Part shown: one piece after another, positions 41,206 to 48,946 of the stretch
Layout: the number at the start of each line of letters is the position of its first letter
How positions within the stretch are numbered: position 1 is the first letter of the stretch
Origin: Sphaerisporangium fuscum
GTDB taxonomy: Bacteria; Actinomycetota; Actinomycetes; Streptosporangiales; Streptosporangiaceae
DNA: 64,000 bases
Direction of reading: 5' to 3'
Assembly: GCF_018531465.1 (NCBI RefSeq)
Contig: NZ_JAHDTF010000003.1
Location: 1-64,000 of the forward strand
Made by a program: the position numbers and the translations under genes
Notes under the pieces: generated by a model
Told to the model about the DNA's origin: nothing
Seen by the model: only the letters and a program-made list of their open reading frames with translations
The model's database searches: none

Positions 41206-42267
41206 TTATGCGGCGTCGTGGAAGACGAGGCCGAGGGTGTGCCGGACGCCTGAACGGATGGTGCTGACCCCGTGGCGCACCGGGGCCGCCGACCAGCCTC
41301 GTGCCGAGGGGACAGGGCGGTCGCGCGTGGTGAACACCAAGGCGTGACCCTGGGGGAGCAGGGTCGAGGTGCCGCGGGACTGCGCCCGCGGCCGCTGTTC
41401 GACCAGCAGGAACTCCCCGCCCGTGTGGTCGGCCCCCGGCTCGTTCAGCCCGATCACCACTTGCAGCGGGAACACCAGGTCGCCGTACAGGTCGCGGTGC
41501 AGGGCGTTCCAGTCGCCCGCCCGGTAGCGCAGCAGGATCGGCGTGGGCTTGGGCTGCCCCGCCGCGTGGCACATGTCGAGCCAGTCGTCCAGCTCGTCAG
41601 GCCAGGGGGCCGGGCGGCCGAGTTTGGCCGCCCAGTCACGCGCGATGGGCAGCAGGTGCGGGTAGAACGCCTGCCGCAGTTGCTGCACCAGCTCGGGAAA
41701 CGGCCGGGCGAAGTAGCGGTATTGCCCAGAGCCGAACCGGTAGCGCGCCATGTCGATCGTGGAACGGAAGCGCCCCACCTCGTCGTACAGCTCCGCGATG
41801 CCCAGGCATTCCTCCGGAGTGAGGATGCGGGGCGTCAGCCCGCAGCCGTAGGCGTCCACCTCTCGCCTGACCGCTCCCCAGTCGACGTGGCCCACCCGGG
41901 CGGCGGGATCGACCGTCAGATCGAGCTCCGACCCCGCCGTCGCCGTCGCATCCGCCGACTCCAGGGGCAGCGCCTCCGCCACGGCTACCTGGCTGGAAGC
42001 CGACGCGGGACGGCGCTCGGCTGCCGGGTAGGCGGGGGCGGGAGCGGGGGCGCGGTGTCCGCCTGCCGGGCCGGCCATGCTGCTCCCTCCAATCCCTCCA
42101 AGCCCGGCGCTGGTCTTGCTGCTCTCTTCAGGCCCGGTGTCGGTGTTGCTGTTGGTTCCAGGTTTGGTTTTGGTCTTGGTGTCCGTTCCAGGTTCGGTGT
42201 TGGTGTCGCTGCTCGTCTCAGGGCCGGTGTGGGCCTTGCTGCTCGTTTCGCGTCCAGCGTTGGTCAT
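41206..42267 (-). CDS. 2OG-Fe(II) oxygenase (Oxygenase-NA family)
   Basis: The protein has 353 residues from ATG 42267, which overlaps the methyltransferase stop (ATGA). The jelly-roll catalytic part (about 125-353) carries His257-x-Asp259 (L-H-R-D-L-Y-G-D), distal His332 and a 2OG-binding Arg (Arg342) in RHGVSTIRSGVRH. This family is found beside alkylation-repair genes, and nucleic-acid dealkylation is suspected but not proved. Residues 1-63 are a Thr/Ser-rich degenerate repeat. The internal ATG at 42078 (Met64) has a stronger RBS, GGAGGGAGCAGC, nearly copying that of the first start, so a 290-residue product is also possible. Confidence 0.85.
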   Translation of the reverse strand: MTNAGRETSSKAHTGPETSSDTNTEPGTDTKTKTKPGTNSNTDTGPEESSKTSAGLGGIGGSSMAGPAGGHRAPAPAPAYPAAERRPASASSQVAVAEALPLESADATATAGSELDLTVDPAARVGHVDWGAVRREVDAYGCGLTPRILTPEECLGIAELYDEVGRFRSTIDMARYRFGSGQYRYFARPFPELVQQLRQAFYPHLLPIARDWAAKLGRPAPWPDELDDWLDMCHAAGQPKPTPILLRYRAGDWNALHRDLYGDLVFPLQVVIGLNEPGADHTGGEFLLVEQRPRAQSRGTSTLLPQGHALVFTTRDRPVPSARGWSAAPVRHGVSTIRSGVRHTLGLVFHDAA

Positions 42268-42887
42268 GCTGCTGCCTCCAGGCCGAGCAGGGTCTTCTTG
42301 GCGTCGATGCCGCCGACGTACTGGCCGATGGTGCCGTCGCTGCGAACGACGCGGTGGCACGGCACCACGACCGGCAGCGGGTTGGTGGCGCACGCGGTGC
42401 CCACGGCCCGGACGGCCTTCGGGCTGCCCGCGGCGGCGGCCACGGTGGCGTAGCTGGCCGTGCTGCCGTACCCGATGTCGTTCAGGCAGGACAGGACGGC
42501 GCGGCGGAAGCCTCGGGCGAGACGGAGGTCGAGCGGCAGGTCGAACAGGCGCCGGCGGCCGGCGAAGTATTCGTCGATCTCACGCGCGGCGTCGTCGAGG
42601 CGGCCCGGCGCGCGCAGCACCCTCGGGCTGACGCCTTCGGCGAGCTGCTCCAAGACCTTGTCGTGGCCTTCGCGGGCGTAGGCGACGCGCACGAGCCCCT
42701 GCTCGGTGGCGGCCAGCAGCAGCGGGCCGACGGGGGTGTCGATCGTGCGGTAGGCGACGTCGAGGATGCCGGCCTTGTCGGCCGCCGCGGCGAGCCGGGC
42801 GTGCAGCCGGGCGCGGACGTGGTCCTCGATCGGTGACAGAGGGGCGAACAGGTCGCCGTCAGAAGGGTCCCGGAGTGGAGTCGTCAT
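42264..42887 (-). CDS. ogt: Methylated-DNA--[protein]-cysteine S-methyltransferase
   Basis: The 207-residue suicide enzyme transfers methyl groups from O6-methylguanine in DNA to its own cysteine. The active-site motif P-C-H-R-V contains Cys177. The HTH with its arginine finger region (IGYGSTASYATVAAAAGSPKAVRAVGTACATNP) precedes it. It is equivalent to the C-terminal half of E. coli Ada. ATG 42887 overlaps the sigma factor stop (ATGA) and its own stop overlaps the next start, so the sigma factor, Ogt and oxygenase genes are translationally coupled. Confidence 0.93.
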   Translation of the reverse strand: MTTPLRDPSDGDLFAPLSPIEDHVRARLHARLAAAADKAGILDVAYRTIDTPVGPLLLAATEQGLVRVAYAREGHDKVLEQLAEGVSPRVLRAPGRLDDAAREIDEYFAGRRRLFDLPLDLRLARGFRRAVLSCLNDIGYGSTASYATVAAAAGSPKAVRAVGTACATNPLPVVVPCHRVVRSDGTIGQYVGGIDAKKTLLGLEAAA

Positions 42888-43369
42888 CGGGGCTGTCCTT
42901 TCCGGTAGGTCTTGCGTAGTGCGGCGATGCCGTCGGAGGCCGCTTTGCGAGCCGCCTCCGGGCTGCCGCCCACCATCGCGGCCACCTCCGCATAGGGCAG
43001 GCCTGCCAGATAGTGGTAAGCGATGCTCTGCCGCTGTTTGAGCGGCAGAGCCTTGATCTCCTCCAGCAGGTCGGACTCGCCGTCACCGGGCACTCCCTCG
43101 GTGGCCGGCGCCTCCGGCAGCTCCTCGGTGGGGATCGGGCGGCGGGACTGTGCCCGCGCCTGGTCGACGGCCTTGCGATGGGCGATCGTGACCAGCCACG
43201 CCTCGACGTTGGCGTCGGGATCAAGGTCGGGGTACGCCTGCATCGCCGACAGGAAGGTCTCCGACCAGGCGTCCTCGGCGGCGGCCGCGGAACCGAGCAC
43301 CGCGCGGCACACGCGCAGGACTGTCGGCCCGTGCCTCTCCACGATCACTTCGAATGGTTGCCGTCTCAC
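42884..43369 (-). CDS. ECF-type sigma factor heading the alkylation-repair operon
   Basis: The protein has 161 residues from GTG 43369. Sigma region 2 is at residues about 3-70 (FEVIVERHGPTVLRVCRAVLGSAAAAEDAWSETFLSAM, then N-V-E-A-W-L-V-T-I-A-H-R-K-A-V-D). Region 4 is at about 105-160 (LPLKQRQSIAYHYLAGLPYAEVAAMVGGSPEAARKAASDGIAALRK). The frame is open upstream for 93 codons, but these are low-complexity, and no good RBS marks the start. No anti-sigma gene adjoins. By position it probably directs transcription of this repair operon in response to DNA alkylation. Confidence 0.82.
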   Translation of the reverse strand: MRRQPFEVIVERHGPTVLRVCRAVLGSAAAAEDAWSETFLSAMQAYPDLDPDANVEAWLVTIAHRKAVDQARAQSRRPIPTEELPEAPATEGVPGDGESDLLEEIKALPLKQRQSIAYHYLAGLPYAEVAAMVGGSPEAARKAASDGIAALRKTYRKGQPR

Positions 43370-43847
43370 ATCTGGTAAACGCCTGGGGCGGGCGGGATGT
43401 GAGGTGGGTTTCCAAGATTCTTTGCGGGCCGCTCGGCCCGTGCCGCCGAAGGGGTCACCGGGTTGCCCGGCGAAGCCGGCGCCGGCCGTACGGCGTCCCG
43501 CCGGCCCGGCGCCGATCGGGAAGCACCCACTGGGCGGGAGGGAGGCCCGGCGAGGCTCCGAAGCCGTTTCCGTATCCGAAGGCGGGTGTGGGGGGACCGG
43601 AAAGCGGCTCCTTCTGATGCTTCGCAAATCATGACGAATTAGGATCATCTGCCGCCGAGGCGGTTCCCCTGTGGCGCAAAAGAACCAGTCGTTCCGCGAT
43701 ATTCGGCGCGCCCTTCATTGGGGACGCCCGTAAGCCGGATTAGCGCGTCATATAACAAATTCAGGTGACCCCCTGGCGCGCGCGAATGAAAGTGATTTAC
43801 TGGCGCATGGCGCAGCCAGTAGGACCTCAATCCGGCATGGAGGATCG
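43370..43847. promoter_or_regulatory. Divergent promoter region of sigma operon and repeat-protein gene
   Basis: No gene is supported here. The part next to 43848 is unusually AT-rich for this DNA (43730-43805, with CATATAACAAATTCA and TGAAAGTGATTTAC), as expected for a promoter. GGAGG precedes the ATG at 43848. I could not identify a clear GGAAC/CGTC-type ECF promoter for the sigma operon. Confidence 0.4.
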
Positions 43848-44537
43848 ATGCCTTCTCTGAATCAAGGCGCGTGGGTTCCCGGAAGCGACAAATACGAGTA
43901 CGGCTACAACTCCATCTCGAATATCCCGATCACCGGCGCCCCGCCGGACACGAACCTCCGGCGCTGGTCCATGCTCCACGACGGCAGCGCCTACCGCCTG
44001 TACGCCTTCAAGGGCAGCAGCCGCGACACCCTCTACCAGTTCGCCTGGAACGGCAGCTCCTACGCCTACGGCTACAACTCCATCCCCGTGCTCACCTTGG
44101 CCAACGCCCCGGCGGACGCCGACCCGAGCAGCATCGCGATGCTCCACAGCGGCGAGGCCTACCACGCCTACCTGCGCCGGCTCGGCGACCCCACCGTGCT
44201 GTACCAGTTCGTCTACGTCCCCGGCACCACGACCTACCAGTGGTCGTACGCCAACTACATCCCGACGCTCAAGGTCACCGGATTCCCCGCCGACACCGAC
44301 TGGTCGCGGTGGACGATGCTGCACGACGGCTCGGCCTACCGCATCTACGCCTTCCACTACGGCGAGAACGACCAAATCGCCCAAGGATCGTGGAACGCCG
44401 GCGCGTCGGAGTACCAGTACTCCTACAACTCCGTCCCCGAGCTGAAACTCACCAATTTCCCCGCCGACAGCGACGTCGGCCGCGCGGCCATGCTGCACGA
44501 CGGCGGCAACTACCGGTTCTATTTCCAGACCCGCTGA
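43848..44537 (+). CDS. Cytosolic protein of four about-57-residue repeats (propeller- or lectin-like)
   Basis: The 229-residue protein has four repeats with starts near residues 19, 74, 134 and 191. Each begins with an aromatic Y-G-Y-N-S-I-P-like strand and P-A-D-x-D, then M-L-H-D-G-x-A-Y-R-x-Y-x-F at residues 42, 98, 157 and 215, and in most units an L-Y-Q-F-x-W-N-like strand. Aromatic and Gly/Asp-rich beta repeats of this kind form beta-propellers or lectin-type barrels. There is no signal peptide or membrane segment. I do not know a named family. It stands alone, divergent from the repair operon, with GGAGG before the ATG. Confidence 0.7.
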   Translation: MPSLNQGAWVPGSDKYEYGYNSISNIPITGAPPDTNLRRWSMLHDGSAYRLYAFKGSSRDTLYQFAWNGSSYAYGYNSIPVLTLANAPADADPSSIAMLHSGEAYHAYLRRLGDPTVLYQFVYVPGTTTYQWSYANYIPTLKVTGFPADTDWSRWTMLHDGSAYRIYAFHYGENDQIAQGSWNAGASEYQYSYNSVPELKLTNFPADSDVGRAAMLHDGGNYRFYFQTR

Positions 44538-44538
44538 A

Positions 44539-45110
44539 TCACCGACGCCCGGGAGGCGGCGCCGGCGAGGTCAGGCGGAGGGCGTCGGTGAGCGATGCGG
44601 CGTGCTCGACCTGATGGAGCTGGAGCGAGATCTCCGGCGCCGACACTCCTGCCAGAGCGCCGACGCGGCCGTCGACGTACTGGTACGACGCCTCCGGGGC
44701 GCGGCGCACGACGGCCGCCACGATCCCGGCGGCGTACGCCGGACGGCGGTGGACAGCACTCCTCCCGAGCACCGGCGGGCCGAGCGCGTACGCCCGTCCC
44801 GGGGCGGCCTGGGTCGCGGCGGTGTGCCGACGACCAGCCCGTTGTCGTCCTTGGGCGGCACCGTCGCCATCAGCGCGTGCACGCCGTCCGTGAAGGTGTG
44901 GGGCCGGGCCGCAGGCCTGCAGAGGAAAGGTTCGGGCCGGCGTACCCGCCCGGGCGTTCGGCCAGTTCACCTGGGCGACCGCCGCGCCCTCCCGCGGCGG
45001 TCCGTCCACGTGGGCCTCCAGCACGTCCGACTACCGAGCCGGATAGCCCTCCAAGTCGGACAGGACGGCGAAGACGGCCGCCGGCGAGTACGGGGGTCTC
45101 GCCTCACTCG
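44539..45110 (-). pseudogene. Decayed gene, possibly SRPBCC-like
   Basis: Reading leftward, a frame begins like a START/SRPBCC domain (P-Y-S-P-A-A-V-F-A-V-L-S-D-L-E-G-Y-P-A) but hits TAG, then continues S-D-V-L-E-A-H-V-D-G. Further on, other frames give protein-like pieces (VHALMATVPPKDDNGLVVG; YQYVDGRVGALAGVSAPEISLQLHQVEHAASL). No single frame is intact. It is coding debris between two healthy genes; the SRPBCC label rests on the first piece only. The rest of the gap to 45329 shows nothing recognisable. Confidence 0.35.
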
Positions 45111-45329
45111 TGCCCGGGTCACAACCATGTCGGCCGATCAACGGCAGGGCCCGCTTTCGCGGTTCCCACCTCGCCGTACATGCTGCGGGTTCTCCGGCGA
45201 CTCGAAGGGCCCACCACCTCGAGTTCCGCCCCGGACGGCCCGCGTACCGGGTCCGTCAGGCCGTCCGGGCCGTGCCTTATGCGCCAAGAGCCGCCGCGAC
45301 CGCCCTCTGCCCTTGTGACGGGCATCGGT

Positions 45330-46646
45330 TCAGGCGGCGGTCCCCTTGGCGGACTCCGCTGCGAGCAGCGCCGCGCCGAGCTGTACGGCGACCAGGGAGC
45401 GGAGCGGGATCGGCGTGCCCAGCGCTTCGGCTTCGGCCTCGGCGAACCACTCGTCGAAGCGCGCGCCGAGCCGGGCCCGTTCGGCGCGGATGGCGGGCGT
45501 CTGGTTGCCCGCGCCGAACTCGGCGTCCAGCATGCGCAGGCAGGTCCCGCAGTACCTCAGCCGCATGCTGTGCACGAGCTGCCGGTTGCCGACCACCTCG
45601 GCCACGGTTGCGGGCCGGTCGGTGCCGGGCAGGCCTTCCCACTCGCCGATGAACTCGTCGTAGGAGCGGACGAAGTCCTCAAGAGCGCGGCGGAAGGGAG
45701 ATCGGACGGTCAGGTCGGCGCTGACGGCGGCCAGGGATCGCGCCAGCTCGGCGATCAGGTCGCGTTGCGCCGCGAGGCCGGCACTGATCGATTCGCCGTA
45801 CTTCTGGCCGGTGGGAGACTGGTCGGCGACGCGGGGGTCGGCCCAGTAGGGCAGCTCGGTGACCAGGTGCAGGGCGCCGAAGCGGTCGGCGTAGTCGACG
45901 CTGCCGCCGCCGATGCCGTAGGTGGCGGCGAGCTTGGCGCCTCTCGGGGTCATGTAGGCGGCGGGACCGATCGGGACGGCGCTCGGCACCTCGGGCGGCC
46001 CCATGTGCAGGGGCAGGCCCTCGGCGGTCGCGATGGCGGCCAGGCGAGCGGCGAGCGCGGGGTCGTCCTTGCTGAGGTAGTAGAACGCGCCTTGGAGCTC
46101 GCCGTTGTGGAGGGAGTAGACGAAGGCGGGCCTGACCTCGTCCATCAGGCGCATCAGCGCCTCGGTCTCCGGCAGGGTGCGGTCAAAGAAGTAGTCCTCG
46201 CCGGTCAGCGGGAAGGTCCATTCGACCTGGTCGGCCTCGGCGGGACGGTAGAAGTGCTCTGCGTAGGCGCGGCGGTCGCTGGGCCGGGTGTACCAGCCCT
46301 CGTTGAGCCGGGCGCCGTCGGGGTCGACGCAGGGGATGAGGTGCCAGCGGTAGCCGAACCCCTCGCGCAGGCCGGCGTCCTCGACGAGCCGGCGCAGCAG
46401 CGCGCTGACGGTGAGCGCGCCGATGGGCTCGTTGGGGTGGGGGCCGCCGATGATCACGGCGTCGTGGGGGCCGGAGCCGATGGTCGCGACGCGCAGCGGC
46501 TCGCCGAGGCGCGAGGTGCCGATGCGGCGCAACCGTACGAGGTCGGGGTGGGCGGTGGCGAGGTCGTCGAGCTCGGCATGCATCTGGTCCACCGTGGGGA
46601 ACGCGGCGTAGTCGGGCACCCGGCTCATGTGGTGGGCGACGTCCAT
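45330..46646 (-). CDS. M14-family zinc carboxypeptidase
   Basis: The 438-residue metallopeptidase has zinc ligands His70 and Glu73 in GGPHPNEPIG and His180 in YSLHNGE. The catalytic Glu262 is in VTELPYW. The P-H-P-N-E and N-G-E spacing fits the M14 carboxypeptidase/AstE superfamily. No signal peptide is seen, so it would act inside the cell on imported peptides or acylated amino acids. ATG 46646 has GGAGG at 8 nt. It is divergent from a TetR gene, with an operator-like inverted repeat between them. Confidence 0.87.
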   Translation of the reverse strand: MDVAHHMSRVPDYAAFPTVDQMHAELDDLATAHPDLVRLRRIGTSRLGEPLRVATIGSGPHDAVIIGGPHPNEPIGALTVSALLRRLVEDAGLREGFGYRWHLIPCVDPDGARLNEGWYTRPSDRRAYAEHFYRPAEADQVEWTFPLTGEDYFFDRTLPETEALMRLMDEVRPAFVYSLHNGELQGAFYYLSKDDPALAARLAAIATAEGLPLHMGPPEVPSAVPIGPAAYMTPRGAKLAATYGIGGGSVDYADRFGALHLVTELPYWADPRVADQSPTGQKYGESISAGLAAQRDLIAELARSLAAVSADLTVRSPFRRALEDFVRSYDEFIGEWEGLPGTDRPATVAEVVGNRQLVHSMRLRYCGTCLRMLDAEFGAGNQTPAIRAERARLGARFDEWFAEAEAEALGTPIPLRSLVAVQLGAALLAAESAKGTAA

Positions 46647-46660
46647 CTTTCGGCCTCCTG

Positions 46661-46692
46661 ATAATCTGGATTATTCTAGTAAATCAGATTAT
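46661..46692. promoter_or_regulatory. TetR operator region ATAATCTG...CAGATTAT
   Basis: Perfect 8-bp arms (46661-46668 and 46685-46692) flank 16 bp. Within it TAATCTGGATTA (46662-46673) is itself a perfect palindrome. It lies between the M14 peptidase and tetR starts, and its AT-rich nature suggests it also contains both promoters. Confidence 0.65.
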
Positions 46693-46715
46693 TTTGACGG
46701 CATGCAGGAGATGTC

Positions 46716-47327
46716 ATGCGGCTGACCAGAGCCGAAAGCAAGGCGGCCAACAAGCGCGCGCTGATCGAGGCGGCACGCGAGGTCGTCGGCCGGGACGGGG
46801 CCAAGGCGAAGCTGGAGGACATCGCCGACCTGGCCGGTCTGACCACCGGCGCGATCTACTCGCTGTTCGGCGGCAAGAACGAGCTGATGGTCGCCATGGT
46901 CGACGACTACGTCGGGCCGCTCGACCTGCGTTCGGCCGAGGCCGCCGAGTTCGGCGTGCGGCTGGAAGAGGCCGTGGCCGAGGTCGCCCGCAGGTTCCTG
47001 CGCATCTCGGCCGACCCGCAGGCCACCGGGAAGCTGCTGTTCGAGGCCCGCGTGCTCGACCTCGTGCTCCACGACCCGGAGCTGCTCGGCAAGCTCAACG
47101 CCTCGATCAGATCGACCGAGGTCGAGCTCGCCGCGCTGTTCGCCGGCCGCGAGCACGAGGGAGCCGCTGTCACGGACAGACAGGCGCTGCGCCTGGCCCG
47201 CGCGCTGAAGGCCCTGCTGTCCGGGCTCGGACAGGGCGTCGTGCTCGGCGTGCACGACGCCTCCGAGGAGTTCTTCGTGGAGACCGCCCAGGCCCTGATC
47301 AGGCCGGCGGTGCTGGGCCCGGCCTAG
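46716..47327 (+). CDS. TetR-family repressor
   Basis: The 203-residue protein has an N-terminal HTH at about residues 14-58 (R-A-L-I-E-A-A-R-E-V-V, KLEDIADLAGLTTGAIYSLFGGKNELM) and a helical ligand domain. ATG 46716 has CAGGAG 5 nt upstream. It is the first gene of a plus-strand run (tetR, MFS, serine hydrolase) and is divergent from the M14 peptidase, both probably under its control. Confidence 0.87.
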   Translation: MRLTRAESKAANKRALIEAAREVVGRDGAKAKLEDIADLAGLTTGAIYSLFGGKNELMVAMVDDYVGPLDLRSAEAAEFGVRLEEAVAEVARRFLRISADPQATGKLLFEARVLDLVLHDPELLGKLNASIRSTEVELAALFAGREHEGAAVTDRQALRLARALKALLSGLGQGVVLGVHDASEEFFVETAQALIRPAVLGPA

Positions 47328-47393
47328 ATCACGGCCGAGGGTTCGGGGGGACCACGCGGCCACACGTCACCCCACCCCCAGAAAGGCACGACC

Positions 47394-48827
47394 ATGTCCA
47401 GATCCGGATTCGGCATCATCGGCGCGCCGGTGTTGTTCATCGGCGTACTCCAGACCATGGAGATGACACTCTCGCCGGCGCTCCCGCTCATCCAGCGGGA
47501 CCTGGCGGCCTCTCCGGGCGCGCTCGCCTGGATCTTCACCGGCTCGCTGATCAGCTCGGCGATCAGCACTCCCGTCGTCGGCCGCCTGGCCGACATGTAC
47601 GACAAACGCCGGCTGCTGCTCGCGCTGATGGCGATCGCCGGCGCCGGGGTCCTCCTCGCCGCCCTGGCGCCCAGCGTCACCCTGCTGATCGTGGGCATGG
47701 CGGTCGAAGGCGTCTGGCTGGGCATGCTGCCCCTGACCGTGGGGCTGTTCCGCGACACCCTCGAACCCGAACGGGCCGCCACCGGCAACGGCCTGGTCAT
47801 CGGCGTCGCCGCCCTGGCCAGCGCGCTCGGCCTCGTCCTCGCCGGGCCGATCAGCTCCGCGCTCGGCTACCGGTGGCTGTTCCTGCTGGCCGTGGCCGGT
47901 GCGGCGGTGGCCTGGCTGTGGGCCTGGTACGCGGTGCCGGTCACGCCTCACCAGAGCGCCGGACGCGTCGACTGGGCGGGCGGCCTGCTGCTCGGCGGCG
48001 GCCTCGCCCTGCTCATGCTGGGCCTGACCGCCGCCTCCGGCTGGGGCTGGACGGCTCCTGCCACCCTCGCCCTGTTCGCGGCCGCCGCGCTGACGCTGGG
48101 TTTGTGGACGGTCATCGAGCTGCGCGTCGACGACCCGCTGGTGGACCTGCGGCTGCTGGCCGGCCGCACCCCGGCCGGTGTGACGGCGATGGGCGTCGTG
48201 TTCGGCTTCGCCTCCTTCGGGCTCGTGGTCGCTCTGCCGATGATGCTGGCAGCGCCCGTCGAGACCGGGTACGGCCTGGGGGCGGACACCCTGTGGATCG
48301 GCATCTACATGTTCCCGATGGGCGTCGCGGGCACCGTGGTCGCGCCGCTGGTCGGACCGATGACCAGGCTGCTCGGGCGGCGTGCCGTGCTGGTGCTCGG
48401 CAGCGCGCTCGTCTGCGCCGGCACCGCCGAGCTCGCCCTGTGGCACTCCTCGCCGTGGCAGATCGTGGCCGGGGTGACGATCATGGGGCTGGGCGGCTCC
48501 ATCGGCCTCACCGCCGGGCTCAACGCCGTGGCCGGCGACGTGCCCGCGGGCCGGGCGGCCGGGGTCAGCGGCGTGGTCTTCGTCGCCAAGAGCATCGGCG
48601 GCACCTTCGGGGCGCAGCTCGGCGCCATGGTGCTGGCCTCCGGCGCGGTGGCCGGAGTGCCAACCGAGGGCGGCTTCGTGGACACCTACCTGCTGTCGGC
48701 GGCGCTCGGCCTGCTCGCCGTCGGCGCCGCCTTCGTGATCCCCTCCGCTGTGCGCGAGGCCCGAGGCGGAAGCGAAGCTTCGGTCCTGAGGACGAAGCCC
48801 GCCGTACAGTCCGGTGAAAGCCTGTGA
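47394..48827 (+). CDS. MFS transporter, DHA2 type
   Basis: The 477-residue protein has about 14 hydrophobic helices. The motif-A region (G-R-L-A-D-M-Y-D-K-R-R) lies between TM2 and TM3, and the TM5 region is rich in Gly/Ala (GNGLVIGVAALASALGLVLAGP). It would be a proton-driven exporter, or here perhaps a peptide/amino-acid carrier given its neighbours. The ATG follows a short gap after tetR (GAAAGG upstream). The stop overlaps an upstream GTG of the next frame. Confidence 0.87.
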   Translation: MSRSGFGIIGAPVLFIGVLQTMEMTLSPALPLIQRDLAASPGALAWIFTGSLISSAISTPVVGRLADMYDKRRLLLALMAIAGAGVLLAALAPSVTLLIVGMAVEGVWLGMLPLTVGLFRDTLEPERAATGNGLVIGVAALASALGLVLAGPISSALGYRWLFLLAVAGAAVAWLWAWYAVPVTPHQSAGRVDWAGGLLLGGGLALLMLGLTAASGWGWTAPATLALFAAAALTLGLWTVIELRVDDPLVDLRLLAGRTPAGVTAMGVVFGFASFGLVVALPMMLAAPVETGYGLGADTLWIGIYMFPMGVAGTVVAPLVGPMTRLLGRRAVLVLGSALVCAGTAELALWHSSPWQIVAGVTIMGLGGSIGLTAGLNAVAGDVPAGRAAGVSGVVFVAKSIGGTFGAQLGAMVLASGAVAGVPTEGGFVDTYLLSAALGLLAVGAAFVIPSAVREARGGSEASVLRTKPAVQSGESL

Positions 48828-48946
48828 CGGGTCGCCCCGGCGTGCCCGGCAGGCCTGCCTCCGGCCCGTACGCCAACCGGAGCGGGCGCAGGTTCGCCGC
48901 TGAGGCCGAACAGTTCGCGCACGAGGATCCCGATATTGGAGGACAC

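Noticed and set aside
48824-48946. GTG start of the serine hydrolase overlapping the MFS stop
   Set aside because: The extra 41 residues do not look like protein, and GGAGGA precedes the ATG at 48947; the overlap is kept only as an alternative.
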